Of a stretch of DNA of 64,000 nucleotides, positions 1 to 11,189 are shown one piece after another. The DNA is from Maniola hyperantus (taxonomy: Eukaryota; Arthropoda; Insecta; Lepidoptera; Nymphalidae): positions 1,528,492 through 1,592,491 of the forward strand of contig NC_048560.1 of NCBI RefSeq assembly GCF_902806685.2, read 5' to 3'. Positions within the stretch are counted from its first letter, which is position 1; each line of letters starts with the position of its first letter. The notes under the pieces are model-generated. The model ran no database searches and was not told the DNA's origin. It saw only the letters and a program-made list of their open reading frames with translations. The position numbers and the translations under genes are program-made.

Positions 1-310
1 TTAAAAGGTCTTTTTAAAATTGTGCCAGGTAGGCCTCTTAGGTACGAGGTCGCCATTCCAGTACCTTGGGACCCCAACGTCTGTTGGTTGTATGAACTAT
101 GTTCCCTGCCCGTTGCCACTTCAACTTCTGATAGCTTACTGAAATCATTGTGAGACAACCTGCATGTCAGAGAGTTCCCTACAATGTTCTCAAAGCTCAA
201 AATCGTGAGAAGTCTGCAAGCTGCACTTGGCAACCGACTTTCAAAAAGTGTAATTTGAATAATTATAATAATTTGTTATGTACCTACCTATTTTGAATAA
301 ACAATTTGAT
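1..310 (+). repeat. 3' end of a retroposon (LINE-like tail)
   Basis: The stretch has no useful open frame and ends in a short TTTGA-type repeat (TTTGATTTGATTTGATT), the kind of simple tail left by target-primed retroposons. Phrases such as 'ccattccagtaccttgggac' read like a degraded LINE 3' region. The family is not assigned. Confidence 0.35.
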
Positions 311-419
311 TTGATTTGATTACTCCTTTCAAGTTTGCCCGTAACCATTTTAGACAGCATCATCACTTACCACCAAGTAAGATCGTAGTTAAGGACTAAC
401 TTGTATCGGAATAAAAAAA

Positions 420-847
420 ATCCGGCCAAGTGCGAGTCAGGCTCGCACAATGAGGGCTCCGTACTACAGTCGTATTTTTTCGACATTTTGCAGGATAATT
501 AAAAAACTATGATATCTAAAAATAAATAAAAATCTGTTTAAGAATGCACAGGTGAATACCTTTCATATGATACCCCACTTGATATAGTTATCTTACTTAG
601 AAAATTGAAAATACAATTTATTAGTTCATGACCACAATTTAATTTTTTTATGTGATGTAACCACAAATTCACGGTTTTCAGATTTTTCCTCGAATTTCAG
701 CTATAAGATCTACATACCTGCCAAATTTCATGATTCTAGGTCAACGGGAAATACCCTGTAGGTTTCTTGACAGACAGACAGACAGACAGACAACAAAGTA
801 ATCCTATAAGGGTTCCGTGTTTCCTTTTGAGGTACGGAACCCTAAAA
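420..847 (-). repeat. Dispersed 0.43-kb repeat, family D
   Basis: Near full-length copy in reverse orientation. In the forward sense the family opens with 'tagggttccgtacctcaaaa', has a GTCTGTCTGTC tract near the start, and ends 'cactcgcacttggccggttt'. Other long copies lie at 25020-25443, 27933-28365, 41417-41836 and 49042-49458. There is no coding capacity. It is probably a non-autonomous DNA element of unknown superfamily. Confidence 0.75.
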
Positions 848-1211
848 CAAGTGAGGGTCGCGTCCGTCCAAAAACATTGTCATGGCGTCATATAGTTAAC
901 GTAAACGTGAATGGGTTGGCGTTAGTAAAGTGCCGTGTTTAAACGTTTAACGACGCAAACTACAAACGATGGTCAGTGCATTAAATTTAACTGCGGCTAT
1001 CACTATTGCTTTGCGATTCGATTTGCGTTCTGCGCTTTCCGTTTTGGCGATGCGATCAAACGGCGCTTGTTTTCACTTGCCTACTAGATAAATCACAACC
1101 TGACTTTAATACCTAATTATAAATGTTTGAATGGCATTGGTAACGATTGCGGCGCGTACGCATTCATCCGATCCGAGTCCGTGAAAATACGTTCCTTTTT
1201 GTTTTGTATAT
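848..1211. other. CpG-rich non-repetitive stretch, no gene recognised
   Basis: The sequence is richer in CpG than its surroundings ('ttgcgattcgatttgcgttc', 'gcggcgcgtacgc'). It shows no long open frame and no match to other repeats in the window. It could be a degraded element or a regulatory stretch; nothing decides. Confidence 0.3.
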
Positions 1212-1216
1212 GGTAG

Positions 1217-1451
1217 TGTCAACGCTTCTTATTAAGTTGACAGTGCGTTCGCGGCCTATCGGAACTATCATGTAGATTATGCCTAAAATTAGTCTATGGT
1301 CAGAATTGTACCTATATAAGAACTGTCAAAATAAACCGTTACATACACACACTCTCCGCTGAAAAGTACGTTGTTTCATTGTTCCTTCTCCGAACCTAAA
1401 AATTAGAAGATCTGCCTATCGGGTCTTCGGTGTTAGTTCAAATAACTAACA
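1217..1451 (+). mobile_element. Solo LTR of a retrotransposon
   Basis: A 235-bp unit starts TGTCAACGC and ends ACTAACA. It is flanked by a perfect 5-bp target duplication GGTAG (1212-1216 and 1452-1456). Inside are a TATA-like 'cctatataag' near 1311 and an AATAAA signal near 1331, in the order expected of U3-R. No second copy lies nearby, so it is read as a solo LTR left by LTR-LTR recombination. The superfamily is not assigned. Confidence 0.7.
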
Positions 1452-1601
1452 GGTAGCTTATTTATTTATTTATTTTATATCTAATTAGAACGGCAGTGCC
1501 ACTTACACTAACTAGATGATTAATAATAAATTTAAATACAAATAAAGGTACAAGAAAAAAGACATAAAATACAAAACGATAAAAGATCAAAGGATTTTGA
1601 A

Positions 1602-1655
1602 TATGTACGCTGAGAACATTGAATCACATATTCATGTAATGCTCTCAGCGTACTT
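1602..1655. repeat. Short perfect-arm hairpin
   Basis: Left arm GTACGCTGAGAACATTGAAT and a right arm ending GCTCTCAGCGTAC are close inverted copies around a small loop. It may be the core of a small foldback element. No target duplication was established. Confidence 0.5.
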
Positions 1656-1862
1656 CAGTAACTCCCGAACCAGTATTATAGACCCATCATTAAATGGGGG
1701 ACCCATTGAGCATTATTTTCCAAAAGCGCGTTGAACGATGCTAATGACATACGTCGTAGATAATCGCTGGTATCCTCACGGATGACGGATAGAACTCGGA
1801 TGACGGAAGTGCAGCGCGTAATCGCCGTTATTCGAAAACAATTCGTAATCCATATCCATCCA

Positions 1863-2053
1863 TACTTCCATACTAAAGTGTGTCTGTCTGTCTGCTTTGT
1901 TTTCACGGCTCATCCGTTTAAGTGATTTTAACGAAATTTGGTACAGAGATAGCTTGCATACCGGGGATAGATAGACAAGGCCCGGAAAATCAAAGGGTTC
2001 CACGGGATTTTTAAGAACCTAAATCCACGCGGTCAAAGTCCTGAGCATCATCT
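1863..2053 (+). mobile_element. Helitron-like element, GTCT family (H2)
   Basis: This family opens near 'atactaatattataaatgcg', has a GTCTGTCTGTC tract, then 'ttcacggctcatccg' and 'ggtacagagatagcttgcat', and normally ends 'gtcgcgggcatcagctag'. This copy has lost its terminal CTAG. It resembles Lepidoptera-wide Lep1-type non-autonomous Helitrons, which end in CTRR and make no target duplication. Confidence 0.65.
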
Positions 2054-2767
2054 GGTTAAAATTAAAAGAAAAAACACGATTGCCCTGCCAAAAAATTAAC
2101 TATAAAGTAACAATTTTCACATTTGAAAATTACGTCATACAGCCGCCATATTGTTTTTTTTAATTATAGACAGTGTCGATCGGGATGATGTAAGGATTCT
2201 AACGATAAATAAATGGCTATCTGGTTTAGTTTTAGATCTAAAACAACCAATAATAATCGAATAATTATAGGCGTAATACGTTTTTATTACTTTACAGTTA
2301 CGTGGCCTGAAGAGGCACGAAATAGGAAATAGTGGAAGGATCGGAGGGAGGCCTTTGCCCAGACGTGGGACAGCACAGGCTAATTTAGATTAGATTAGAT
2401 ACGTTTTTATGGAGAAGCGCGTAAGACGTGTAACCTTAAACAAACTTGACACAAGTGCACAAGACCTCGGTATAGCAGTGGACGTCCACGGTCCATCAGC
2501 TATGCTGCATGCTCTCCGCGTCAAGACCTGTCACCAATGAATAAAATTTTTAATAGGCCAATGCGTTCACTATGTACTTGATTTAGCGGTGACTGTATGT
2601 TGAAAAACGTTAATATGGACGTCCTTGGCTAGAATCCAATGTATATGAAAATTATTATTAAATGTAACTATTGCTCCCAATATATTATTGTCATGGCGCA
2701 TGACACCGTCTGGCGAAGTCAGGGTCAACTTTTATCACTTAAAATTATTATTTAGTAACTAATAAGC
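2054..2767. other. No gene recognised
   Basis: AT-rich sequence with stops in all frames. Around 2330-2385 there is a short remnant ('ggaggcctttgcccagacgt') resembling the end of an RTE-type LINE open frame. Nothing else is supported. Confidence 0.4.
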
Positions 2768-3054
2768 TGTGATAGCCTAGTGGTTAGGACGTCCGCTTTC
2801 TAGCCGGAGGTCGGGAGTTCGATCCCGGGCACGCAATGTGCGTTATAAGTAATTAAATATCAGTCGCTTTAACGGTGAAGAAAAACATCGTGAGAAAACC
2901 TGCATGCCTGAGAGTTCTCCATAATGTTCTCAAAGGTGTGTGAAGTCTACCAATCGGCACATGGACAGCATGGTAGATTATGGCCAAAACTATTCTCACT
3001 CTGAGAGTGGACCCGTGCTCTGTAGTGAGCCGACGAATGAAGCTTTATCATTAT
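2768..3054 (+). mobile_element. tRNA-derived SINE, family S1
   Basis: The 5' part is tRNA-like: A-box region 'gatagcctagtggttagga', B box 'gggagttcgatcccgg'. The body ('aacctgcatgcctgagagtt', 'ttctcaaaggtgtgtgaagt') recurs at about ten places in the window. Pol III internal promoter boxes identify it as a SINE. A reverse partial copy follows at about 3190-3300. Confidence 0.75.
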
Positions 3055-3933
3055 TCTCTTTAGATTGATTGCCTTAAAAGTAAAGAACGGTAACAACTGC
3101 TTTCCTCCAGATTGAGAAATTAGGTACAAATGAAAAAGAAAAAAAAACTGAACTGGATGATGCCCGCGATTTCATCCGCGTGGATGTCATAATCAATGCA
3201 TTGCCGGTTTACAGCACTGGTCTGCTCTCAGAATGAGAAGAGTTTGGCCACACTCTACCACGCTGGCTAAGTACTGACTTCACACACCTTTGAGAACTAA
3301 AAGAACTTTGAGAAGCTAATAAAGCTTCTATAAAGTTTTATGAATAAGACTGAAAAGTTTAAGGGTGTCTAGACTCTAGTAGGGTGTTGCCATGATACTA
3401 AGTGTCTGGCAATAAATGACGAGATTTCTAATGCTATTCCGAAAAAAATATAAAAAAAATTAGACTTTATACTTTGACGTAATATTTTTTTACACCTTTA
3501 TTACCTGTTATCTCCCAAATCCACCATGATCCAAACTTCATAGTCGCTGATCGTTCCTCCCAGTGTTGGGGACAATACGCAGAGAAACTTTCAGCTTTTA
3601 TAAAACAACGTAGGTCTGGCACGACTGGCTCTCTCTCTATTAATTATTCAAATATGAACAAAACTATGTACCTACCTCTGTTTGAAGCGCTACGAATTTA
3701 CTTATTTTAATTTTTAGATAAAAAGTACCTAGAAATTAGATTATATATATTTATTAACAGGTGCTAAACGGTTTGTAGGATTTGCATTTTTATATCGAGA
3801 GTATTTCAATTAAGTAAATTAAAAAATGTAAAATTTTGCGCTGATGCTGTAATCGAATTTTTGCATGGAACGCGAAACGAACAAAAAGATAATGCATTTA
3901 TAAGACGTCGCTTAGCGCCTGTTCTGTTGCATC

Positions 3934-4147
3934 AAAGATTTATTATGCCCGCCAATTCGTCCGCGATGATTTAGATTTATAGAAATCCCGTGGGAACTCT
4001 TTGATTTTCCGGAATAAAAAGTAGCCCTTGTCCTTTCCCGGCGTGCAAGCTATCTCTCTACCAATATCGGGTAAAAGGATGAGCCGTGAAAAGCTAGCAG
4101 ACAGACAGACAGGTAGGTACACTTTCGCATTTATTATATTAGTATGG
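3934..4147 (-). mobile_element. Helitron-like element, H2 family
   Basis: Reverse copy running from 'tatgcccgccaattcgtccg' to 'cgcatttattatattagtat'. It has the usual 'ccgggaataaaaagtagccc'-type core, one base altered, and a GACAGACAGACAGG tract. Confidence 0.65.
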
Positions 4148-4170
4148 AAGTATGGATAACTAATCGTAAA

Positions 4171-4349
4171 CAGTATGCGGCCGAAAGTGATAAACATCGG
4201 CTTTTAGAATGACATTTCAGCTTTGTAGAGCATTGTCTCTGTCACCCATATGACGTTTTGTCGGTCTCAACGACCTAGACAGTGCTCTACAAACATGCTA
4301 TCTCCTTCTAAAGATCGATGATCATCAGTTTTGGCCGCGTAGTGTACGA
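4171..4349. mobile_element. Inverted-repeat MITE, family F4
   Basis: Outer ends 'cagtatgcggccg' and 'ggccgcgtagtgta' and inner arms 'tttgtagagcattgtc'/'gacagtgctctacaaa' are inverted copies. The same family is at 27333-27514, and split by later insertions at 48333-48361 plus 50907-51035. Confidence 0.65.
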
Positions 4350-4651
4350 TGGTTTAGGTTAGTATACTTATCTAAAAAATATATCTTGTAATATATCTAT
4401 TTCGTAAGTCGTAACTTAAGTTTACCAAACCGTTTCATCACGACATGTTGCGTGTTTATTTTTACTTTTGTTATCTTCATTCGCAGTTTGATTTACAAGT
4501 TTTCCGGTTCGTGGTGATCGTAAAACTTAACTATTACTACGAGTAGCTGAGAAAAGTAAAGTCATCCAAGTGTGTATTATGCTTACATTAAAGGTAGGCG
4601 TCCACTAGAGACAACTCCGCCGCGACGCGCGCCACGGTATCGCGAGCATTT

Positions 4652-5330
4652 TTAACCGACTTCAAAAAAAGGAGGAGGTTCTCAATTCGTCGGAATCTTT
4701 TTTATTTTTTTTTTATTTTTTTTATTTTTTATGTATGTTCCCCGATTACTCGAAAACGCCTGGACCGATTTTGAAAATTCTTTTTTTGTTTGAAAGGGTA
4801 TACTTCAAAGTTGGTCCCATTTCAATTTGGTGAAGATCTGATGAACATCTTCGAAGATAGATACTGGAACTCCTCAACGGATAAGAGTAAATTGCTCGCG
4901 ATCAGTGTAATAGCTTGGTAAACAGTAGATTTTTAACCAGTCATAGCATAATTCCATGGGGCCACTAAAAATTGTGAAATAAAATTTTTTTTACAAAAAA
5001 AATGAAAACCGACTTCGTTACACAAACACTAAAAATTGAAAAATAATTTAATTTATTACCGATTATATTATGTATACAAGAGTTAATATAGTTCCATAAT
5101 AATATTTTTTGGGGTCGGTGCCAATGAGGTGCCATTGTGGAGTCCCATAAAAATATGAAGTCTAGACGATTCGCGCAGCTAAAGCTAATTGGCACCGGCA
5201 CCAAAAAGAATTATTATGGAACTATATTAACTCTTGTATACATAATATAATCGGTAATAAATTAAATTATTTTTCAATTTTTAGTGTTTGTGTAACGAAG
5301 TCGGTTTTTATTTTTTTTGTAAAAAATTTT
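4652..5330. mobile_element. Foldback element B, intact copy
   Basis: It begins 'tttttaaccgacttcaaaaa' and contains a large foldback from about 5007 to 5310. The arms 'aaaaccgacttcgttacaca' and 'cgaagtcggttttt' pair, as do 'gtatacaagagttaatatag' and its complement. No transposase. This copy shows the uninterrupted state of the sequence that is split at 48362-50906. Confidence 0.7.
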
Positions 5331-6999
5331 TGTACGTATATTATTACTATCTATACTATATATACTTTGCTCGCACTTACAGGTCGTAGGTAAGTGCGAG
5401 CGAAGCAGACAGATAACTCGACGACTCAGTTTAAAATGCGTCGACTATAGCTTGCAAGCGACACGACTTCGTTCGCGTGGACAACACAAATTTCAAACCC
5501 CCTTATTACCCCTAAGAGGGTCCGGTCTATTACCCCTCTTCTACAAAGTTTCATCGAGTTTGATTGGTTAGTATTCAAATGAGAACCAAACTACGTTTGT
5601 ATGGAGCGCACTACGAATAGATCTCATGATCATGATCTCTTAAACTATTCTAAAACTAGCGATGCGCCCTGGCTTGGCACGGGCAGCTTATTCCAATTTT
5701 TGGAAAATAAAATATAACCTACGTTAGGTACTCAGGAACAATGTAGCTTTCTACTGGTGCAAAAATTTTCAACCCCTACAATCAAACTTACAAACTAGAC
5801 CTCTTTATAATATTAGTATAGATTAAGTAAATCTGCATTCTTCATTTAACTATCAAGTGAAATCGCATATACAAAGTTTTTAATCTATCTATATGCATAA
5901 AAAGAGTGCCGTGCTGCGTGACCAATATTTAAAATTTAAATATATGACTTAATATTTTATGTGAAAAAAGTAGATGATACGTTACATAATCTAAAGACTT
6001 GAAACTAAGACACTTGGATCACATTTGTAGAGAATGTGGCTAATTCCTTTTGTACACAATTTCTAAACTAAACTAAAATGACACGTCTAAATCTATTGCT
6101 ATCTCTTTCATAATGTTGCTTACGGAAAAGGATAGCACTAGATTCAGACCTATTAATTTAGTATAGTTTAGAGATTGTGTACAAAAGAATCGTCCCCATT
6201 GTTGTTTTATTCTCATGCGTAGCACGAATTTTATATGCCATGTAATGTAATATATATATTAATATACAGGGTTACAGGAAAATAGGACACGATCCCGTTA
6301 AGAGGTTATAGTACAGGACATTAGCTATCAAACGACCCCTAAAGTGCTTATGCAAAAGTGTATCGTTTTCGAGTTATTCATTTTTTTATTTTTTTTAGGT
6401 AAAGGAGTGTTTGCCACTTTAAAAATTAGTAAAAAAAAGAAACAATGTATTTCATCAGATTTTTTTTTATTTCTTGCTAGTGCATATCCTTGTTAATAAT
6501 AAACAGTTATAAAACAAGAAAAATCTTCAAGCATTTTAAAAGTACAGCCCAAAAACTGTAAAACATTTCGATTTTTAAATTTAATACTTTGAATAACTTG
6601 CAAATTTTCTGTGAAAATTACTATGGCACTTATCCTGCGGATTATTTTAAAAACATCTACGTTTCGTTGGCTATCCATTGGTATAAAAAGATTACAAAAA
6701 AAAACATGAAATCAAGAAAAAATTACACAACAAAGAGACCAGGTAGAAAATTCTAACAAATGCTATTGCCAAAGAATTAAATCAGAATCAATGTAAAAAC
6801 GAGTTTAATGCAAAATGGTGAAAGATTATTTTTCAATGAGGTCAAAAGGTAATATAAAATCAGTCAAGTCGGGTCGAGTCGGGCTCGCACACGAAGGGTT
6901 CCGTACCATCGTACAAGAAATAACACTTTTTAATTTTTTTTAATTTTTATGGCGGCCTTTTTGTAATTTTTAGTATTTGTTGTTATAGGATTTTTGGAA
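5331..6999. other. No gene recognised
   Basis: Mostly AT-rich unique sequence. A short H-type remnant lies near 5400-5560 ('cttcgttcgcgtggacaaca'). The inverted pair 'ttttgtacacaatttctaaac' / 'agagattgtgtacaaaagaa' brackets 6050-6190 as a possible small foldback. A D-like fragment ('gggctcgcacacgaagggtt') is at 6880-6920. Confidence 0.35.
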
Positions 7000-7294
7000 A
7001 ATTTGCCCATAAGGGTGGTAAAATAGGGGATAAAAGTTTGTATGGGAAAATTTTAATTATTGATATTATTAACTTGAAATTTGGAAAGTAGGTTTTTTCT
7101 TGAGGTTAGGTGTCAGCTAAGAAACGACTATGAGAAAATCTCCCCCTAAAGTGATGAAATGGGGGTTGAAACGTTGTATGTGTTATTCGGTGCTGTTCAG
7201 AGTGCGCGTCCTGATGTTGTGTTTTTTTCTGAAAAAAAAAATCCATTTGTTTCCTGTAGGCCACGCGGGCGAAGCCGCGAGCAGAAGCTAGTTT
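7000..7294 (+). mobile_element. Helitron-like element, variant H3
   Basis: The 3' end 'ggccacgcgggcgaagccgc' followed by 'gagcagaagctag|t' matches the CTAG-terminated Helitron pattern. The body ('ggtgtcagctaagaaacgac') is diverged from the H1 family. The 5' end is uncertain. Confidence 0.5.
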
Positions 7295-7500
7295 TTTAAT
7301 ATATTTTTTATATTTTATACAATTTTTTTAAAAAGAATATTAACCAAGTTTAATAGGCTGACTATTATTCCTCTTTCACCTCCAACTAATCGTAAGCTTG
7401 TGCTTTGAACCGGCTAGCTTTCGGATTTCAGTCGGCTTCTGTAACCGTTGAGCTATCGTGGCTCTAAATTACGTGCATTACTTCCGGAGATTACTCCTTT

Positions 7501-7748
7501 TTTATTTTATTTGGATTTTTATTCAGATACAAGTTAGCCCTCGACTGCAATCTCATCCCCTCTCACTTGGTGGTAAGTGATGTTGCAGTCTAAGATGGAA
7601 GTGGGCTAACATGGAAGGGGTATGGCAGTTTTTATTAAACCCATGTTCCTTTGGTTTTTACACGGCATCGTACCGGAACGCTAAATCGCTTGGCGGCACG
7701 GCTTTGCCGGTAGGGTGGTAACTAGCCACGGCCGCAGCCTCCCACCAG
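7501..7748 (-). mobile_element. SINE S3, 5'-truncated copy
   Basis: Reverse copy of the SINE whose full-length member is at 62640-62965. It includes 'ttaccaccctaccggcaaag' (in complement) and 'ctaacttgtatctgaataaa'. The tail lies at the left, where TTTATTTTATTT marks the poly(A)-like end. Confidence 0.65.
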
Positions 7749-7957
7749 ACAACACTCAACCTACATTCAAACTTACAAACTTAACCTCTTAGTAAAGTGT
7801 AGAAAAGCTAGTTTCATAAAATCCTATTAGAAACTACGTCGTAAAACATGCTCTTGCATATTTGCTCGAGTTCTACATTATTTTAACACTTTACAGTTTA
7901 CTCCGAGTCTGTAATTAGTTGCAGTTGTTAAATTTCATTGCGAACGCGTTCACAATT

Positions 7958-8587
7958 CATACTAGAATATTATAAATGCGAAAGAGTGTCTGTCTGTCTG
8001 TCTGCTAGCTTTTCACGGCCCATCCGTTCAACAGATTTTGACGAAATTTGGTACAGAGATAGCTAACATCCCGGGGAACGACATGCTACTTATTATCACG
8101 GAAAATCAAAGAGTTCCCACGGGAGTTTTAAAGACCAAATCCCACGCGGACGAAAAGAATTAAATCCCACGCGGACGAAGTTTTAGAATAGAATTGAATA
8201 TGTTTTTTATTCATGTAAACTTTTTACAAGTGCTTATGAATATTCAGGTAGTTTTAATTTACCACTGGTTCGGAATGCCGTTCCTACCGAGAAGAACCAG
8301 CAAGAAACTTGGCGGTTGCTCTTTTTAATTTTTCAATTTACAATGTTATTATACCGTAGCCATTGCAGCCCCGTGCAAGTTGCGGGCATCATCTAGTAAT
8401 ATTATAAAAGTGTTTGTTTGTTGCTTTGTCCTTCAATCATGTCGCAACGGATTGACGTAATTTTTTGTATGGGTATAGTTAAATACCTGGAGGAGTGACG
8501 TAGGCTACTTTTTAGCCCGGCAAATCAAAGAATTCCAAAGGGATTTTTAAATACCTCCGTGGAATAAAGTCGCGGGTGTCAGCCAGT
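7958..8587 (+). mobile_element. H2 Helitron-like copies
   Basis: Two copies lie close together. One (7958-8186) starts 'atactagaatattataaatg' with a GTCTGTCTGTCTGCTAGC tract. A second (8396-8587) starts after a CTAG and has a TTGTTTGTTGC tract in place of GTCT. Between them is a fragment with 'gttcctaccgagaagaacca', probably another retroposon remnant. Confidence 0.6.
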
Positions 8588-8856
8588 GTACATAGTACAT
8601 GAGTACACTTGTCTGAACGAAGCGATGTTTTTAGAACAATACAACTTTACAAATCATAGTCAATTAAACCAATATTGTGTTTTTTCTGTTTGTGTGGAAA
8701 TAAATAAAAAAAAAAAAAAATAGTGGCAGGCAAGCAACGCGAGGCTATAGGGTCGTAAAGAGTTTTACGCTAGCATCCATCCTGTTGCGCGTCTGTGTAC
8801 GAAATTGTGATAAAAATATTTTAAACCTGTAAAACTGATGTTTTATATCCACAGAA

Positions 8857-9360
8857 TCTAAATATATAAAAGGAAAAGGTGACTGACTGACTGACTGACT
8901 GACTGACTGACTGACTGATCTATCAACGCACAGCTCAAACTACTGGACGGATCGGGCTGAAATTTGGCATGCAGGTAGCTATTATGACGTAGGCATCCGC
9001 TAAGAAAGGATTTTTCAAAATTCAACTCCTAAGGGGGTGAAATAGGGGTTTGAAATTTTGTAGTCCACGCGGACGAAGTCGCGAGCATAAGCTAGTCTAT
9101 ATATATAAAAGGAAAAGGTGACTGACTGAATGACTGACTGACTGACTGACTGACTGATCTATCAACGCACAGCTCAAACTACTGGACGGATCGGGCTGAA
9201 ATTTGGCATGCAGATAGCTATTATGACGTAGGCGTCCGCTAAGAAAGGATTTTGGAAAATTCAACCGAAAATTCAATTCAAAGAAAGAACAACAATGGGG
9301 GTGAAATAGGGGTTTGAAATTTGTGTAGTCCACGCGGACGAAGTCGCGAGCATAAGCTAG
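8857..9360 (+). mobile_element. Two head-to-tail Helitron-like elements, CTGA family (H1)
   Basis: Copies 8857-9095 and 9096-9360 abut exactly: CTAG of the first is followed directly by TCTA of the second. Each has a 'ataaaaggaaaaggtgactg' start, a long (ACTG)n tract, 'tcgggctgaaatttggcatg', and an end 'gtcgcgagcataagctag'. TC start, CTAG end and lack of target duplication fit non-autonomous Helitrons. Confidence 0.75.
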
Positions 9361-10236
9361 TACATGATAAATCCAGTCTCCAAAATCCAACATCTGACCA
9401 TCAAAAAGAGTTATTTATTACCTATTTTGAATAAATCATTTGACTTTGATATTATGAGACTCAATGAAACTTTGTAGACACGTTCTAGAAATCAAATCTG
9501 TGTCAGATTTCCCTAAGAATGTGTAGTTTCAAAGTTACATCGGCTTAAAGGTTTGTGTAAGAATAGGCATCTTCTAGGCAAGCGCGCTCCATCTTAGGCT
9601 GCATCATCACTTGCCACCAGATCTGAAAAAAAATGTCTTCATGAGGCTATATCTTTTTTTATTTTAAATTTATAGACTATAGCGCTTGGCTGCAATCAAA
9701 CCAGGTGGCAAGGCTATTCACTCTTGACTTGAAGGTACCCATATTATAATTGGAGGGGAAAACTGACGCTGGAAGGGTGTTCCAAATCTTAAATTTCGAC
9801 TACGTACGGGTGCAGACCTTGGTGTTGCCTTGCGGTACGATAGTAGAAAGGTGAAGGAGGAACCAGGTTGAAAAGTTCTTCGGCACACTCTCCGAAAAAA
9901 AAGGATTTCGCAAAAAAATCCGAGACTCCGGTCAAGTCAAACTGTATCGGGTCTCGATAATACGTTATTCACATTAACTGCATTAAGTATATCCAGCAAA
10001 TAAATATCTCATATCTCCAAACGGTACATAACACCGCATATTAGCAAAATCCTTGACCCTTATCACCTTAATCGTAAGAGCTACTATCCAATGGAATATT
10101 TTGTTACTCTCGTGCCAAACCGGTCTCGAGCTCACTGATCTTACGCAAGTCGCATTTATCATAAGATCGATTTATTGGTGGACACTCGGCGATATTATGT
10201 GGAACTAGATTTTTATACTGTCACATTCCTAGTTAT
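9361..10236. other. No gene recognised
   Basis: Contains a short retroposon-like tail near 9400-9445 ('cctattttgaataaatcatttgac'-type wording, split here) and S3-like fragments near 9590-9730 ('gctgcatcatcacttgccac'). No open frame of interest. Confidence 0.35.
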
Positions 10237-10366
10237 TAGTACGCGACAGGTCGAAATGGCAATCGGGGAGGACACCTCCACAGCTCCTACGCGTGCGGTG
10301 CAAGTGCGGGTGACGTGAGGGTGTTCGGGGCCCCCGATTGCCACTTCGACCTGTCGCGGACAATAC
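10237..10366. mobile_element. GC-rich foldback MITE, family F6
   Basis: Ends TAGTACGCGACAGGTCGAAA and its near-complement 'cacttcgacctgtcgcggac' enclose a GC-rich centre. Relatives at 12566-12706, 51266-51405 and 63206-63325 share 'ggcaatcgggg'. TA flanks suggest a TA target site. Confidence 0.7.
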
Positions 10367-10378
10367 TTCTTTAGTTTA

Positions 10379-10541
10379 CTAGATGATGCCCGCGACTTCG
10401 TCCGCGTGGATTTATGTTTTCAAAATCCCGTGGGGGGGTTTTTTTTAGGGATCGAAGATAGTCTATGTCTTTCCCCGGGATGCAAGCTATCTCTGTACCA
10501 AGTTTCATTGAAATCGGTCAAACCGTTTAGAGCGGAAACGG
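10379..10541 (-). mobile_element. Helitron-like element, H2, truncated
   Basis: Begins at the reversed CTAG end 'ctagatgatgcccgcgactt' and runs to 'aaatcggtcaaaccgtttag'. A SINE S2 copy has replaced the far end. Confidence 0.6.
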
Positions 10542-10544
10542 TTT

Positions 10545-10735
10545 AGAGCCTCGATAGCTCAACGGTTAAAGGAGCGGACTGAAAACCGAAAGGTCGCCGG
10601 TTCAAATCCCACCCGTTGCACTATTGTCGTACCTACTCCTGGCACAAGCTTTACGCTTAATTGGAGGGGAAAGGGGAATATTATTCAATATTTAACTTGG
10701 CTAATATTCTTTTAAAAAACAAAAAAAAAACGTAT
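10545..10735 (+). mobile_element. tRNA-Phe-like SINE, family S2
   Basis: The head is tRNA-like: 'tagctcaacggttaaaggag' (A box), anticodon-loop-like CTGAAAA containing GAA, and B box 'ggttcaaatcccaccc'. The body 'gtcgtacctactcctggcac' and 'ggaggggaaaggggaatatt' ends in an A-rich tail. GAA in the loop position suggests descent from tRNA-Phe. Other copies: 17410-17585, 30246-30430, 39284-39445, with a fragment near 51590-51680. Confidence 0.75.
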
Positions 10736-11189
10736 GGGCCGTGTAAAATCTGCTTTCCGAACCGCTGCCGGCGGTGGTAGTCTTGACTGGTCATCATAAA
10801 AGGTTCAAATTGGCCTACTTTTTTTAAAGATATCAGAAGCTGGTGATACTTTTGGGACAAAACGAAAAAAAGTACGAAGGGCCGACCGAATGTTTAGTTC
10901 AATAATTGACAATGGTAGGTCATCCATTTACGTAATTTCTGTGTCGGCTTCCCTATTATGGTGAATTTTACGACGGGTTATTACAGGTATTTAACTGTTC
11001 GTAAGGTCAGATTAATTGACAATTCTATTAGCATTATTACGTTCAAAAGCATAGATAAAGTTGATGCTACAATAGTTTGTTTTCCTCTACTCTACGGTAC
11101 CAGTAGATTATGTCAAAAGTCAAATTATGCGTGATTTAGTAAGCTAAGAAGTTTCGGAATATACGCTTTGAAGCAAAAGCAATTTTTTT

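Noticed and set aside
2768..2840. tRNA gene with B box 'gttcgatcccgg'
   Set aside because: Same reasoning: the attached body recurs about ten times, marking SINE S1.
8880..8918. CRISPR-like spacing of short repeats
   Set aside because: The repeats are a (CTGA)n microsatellite without spacers, in a eukaryotic transposon.
10545..10620. Free-standing tRNA-Phe gene
   Set aside because: The tRNA-like head is followed by a conserved body and A-rich tail repeated at four other sites, so it is a SINE, not a functional tRNA.
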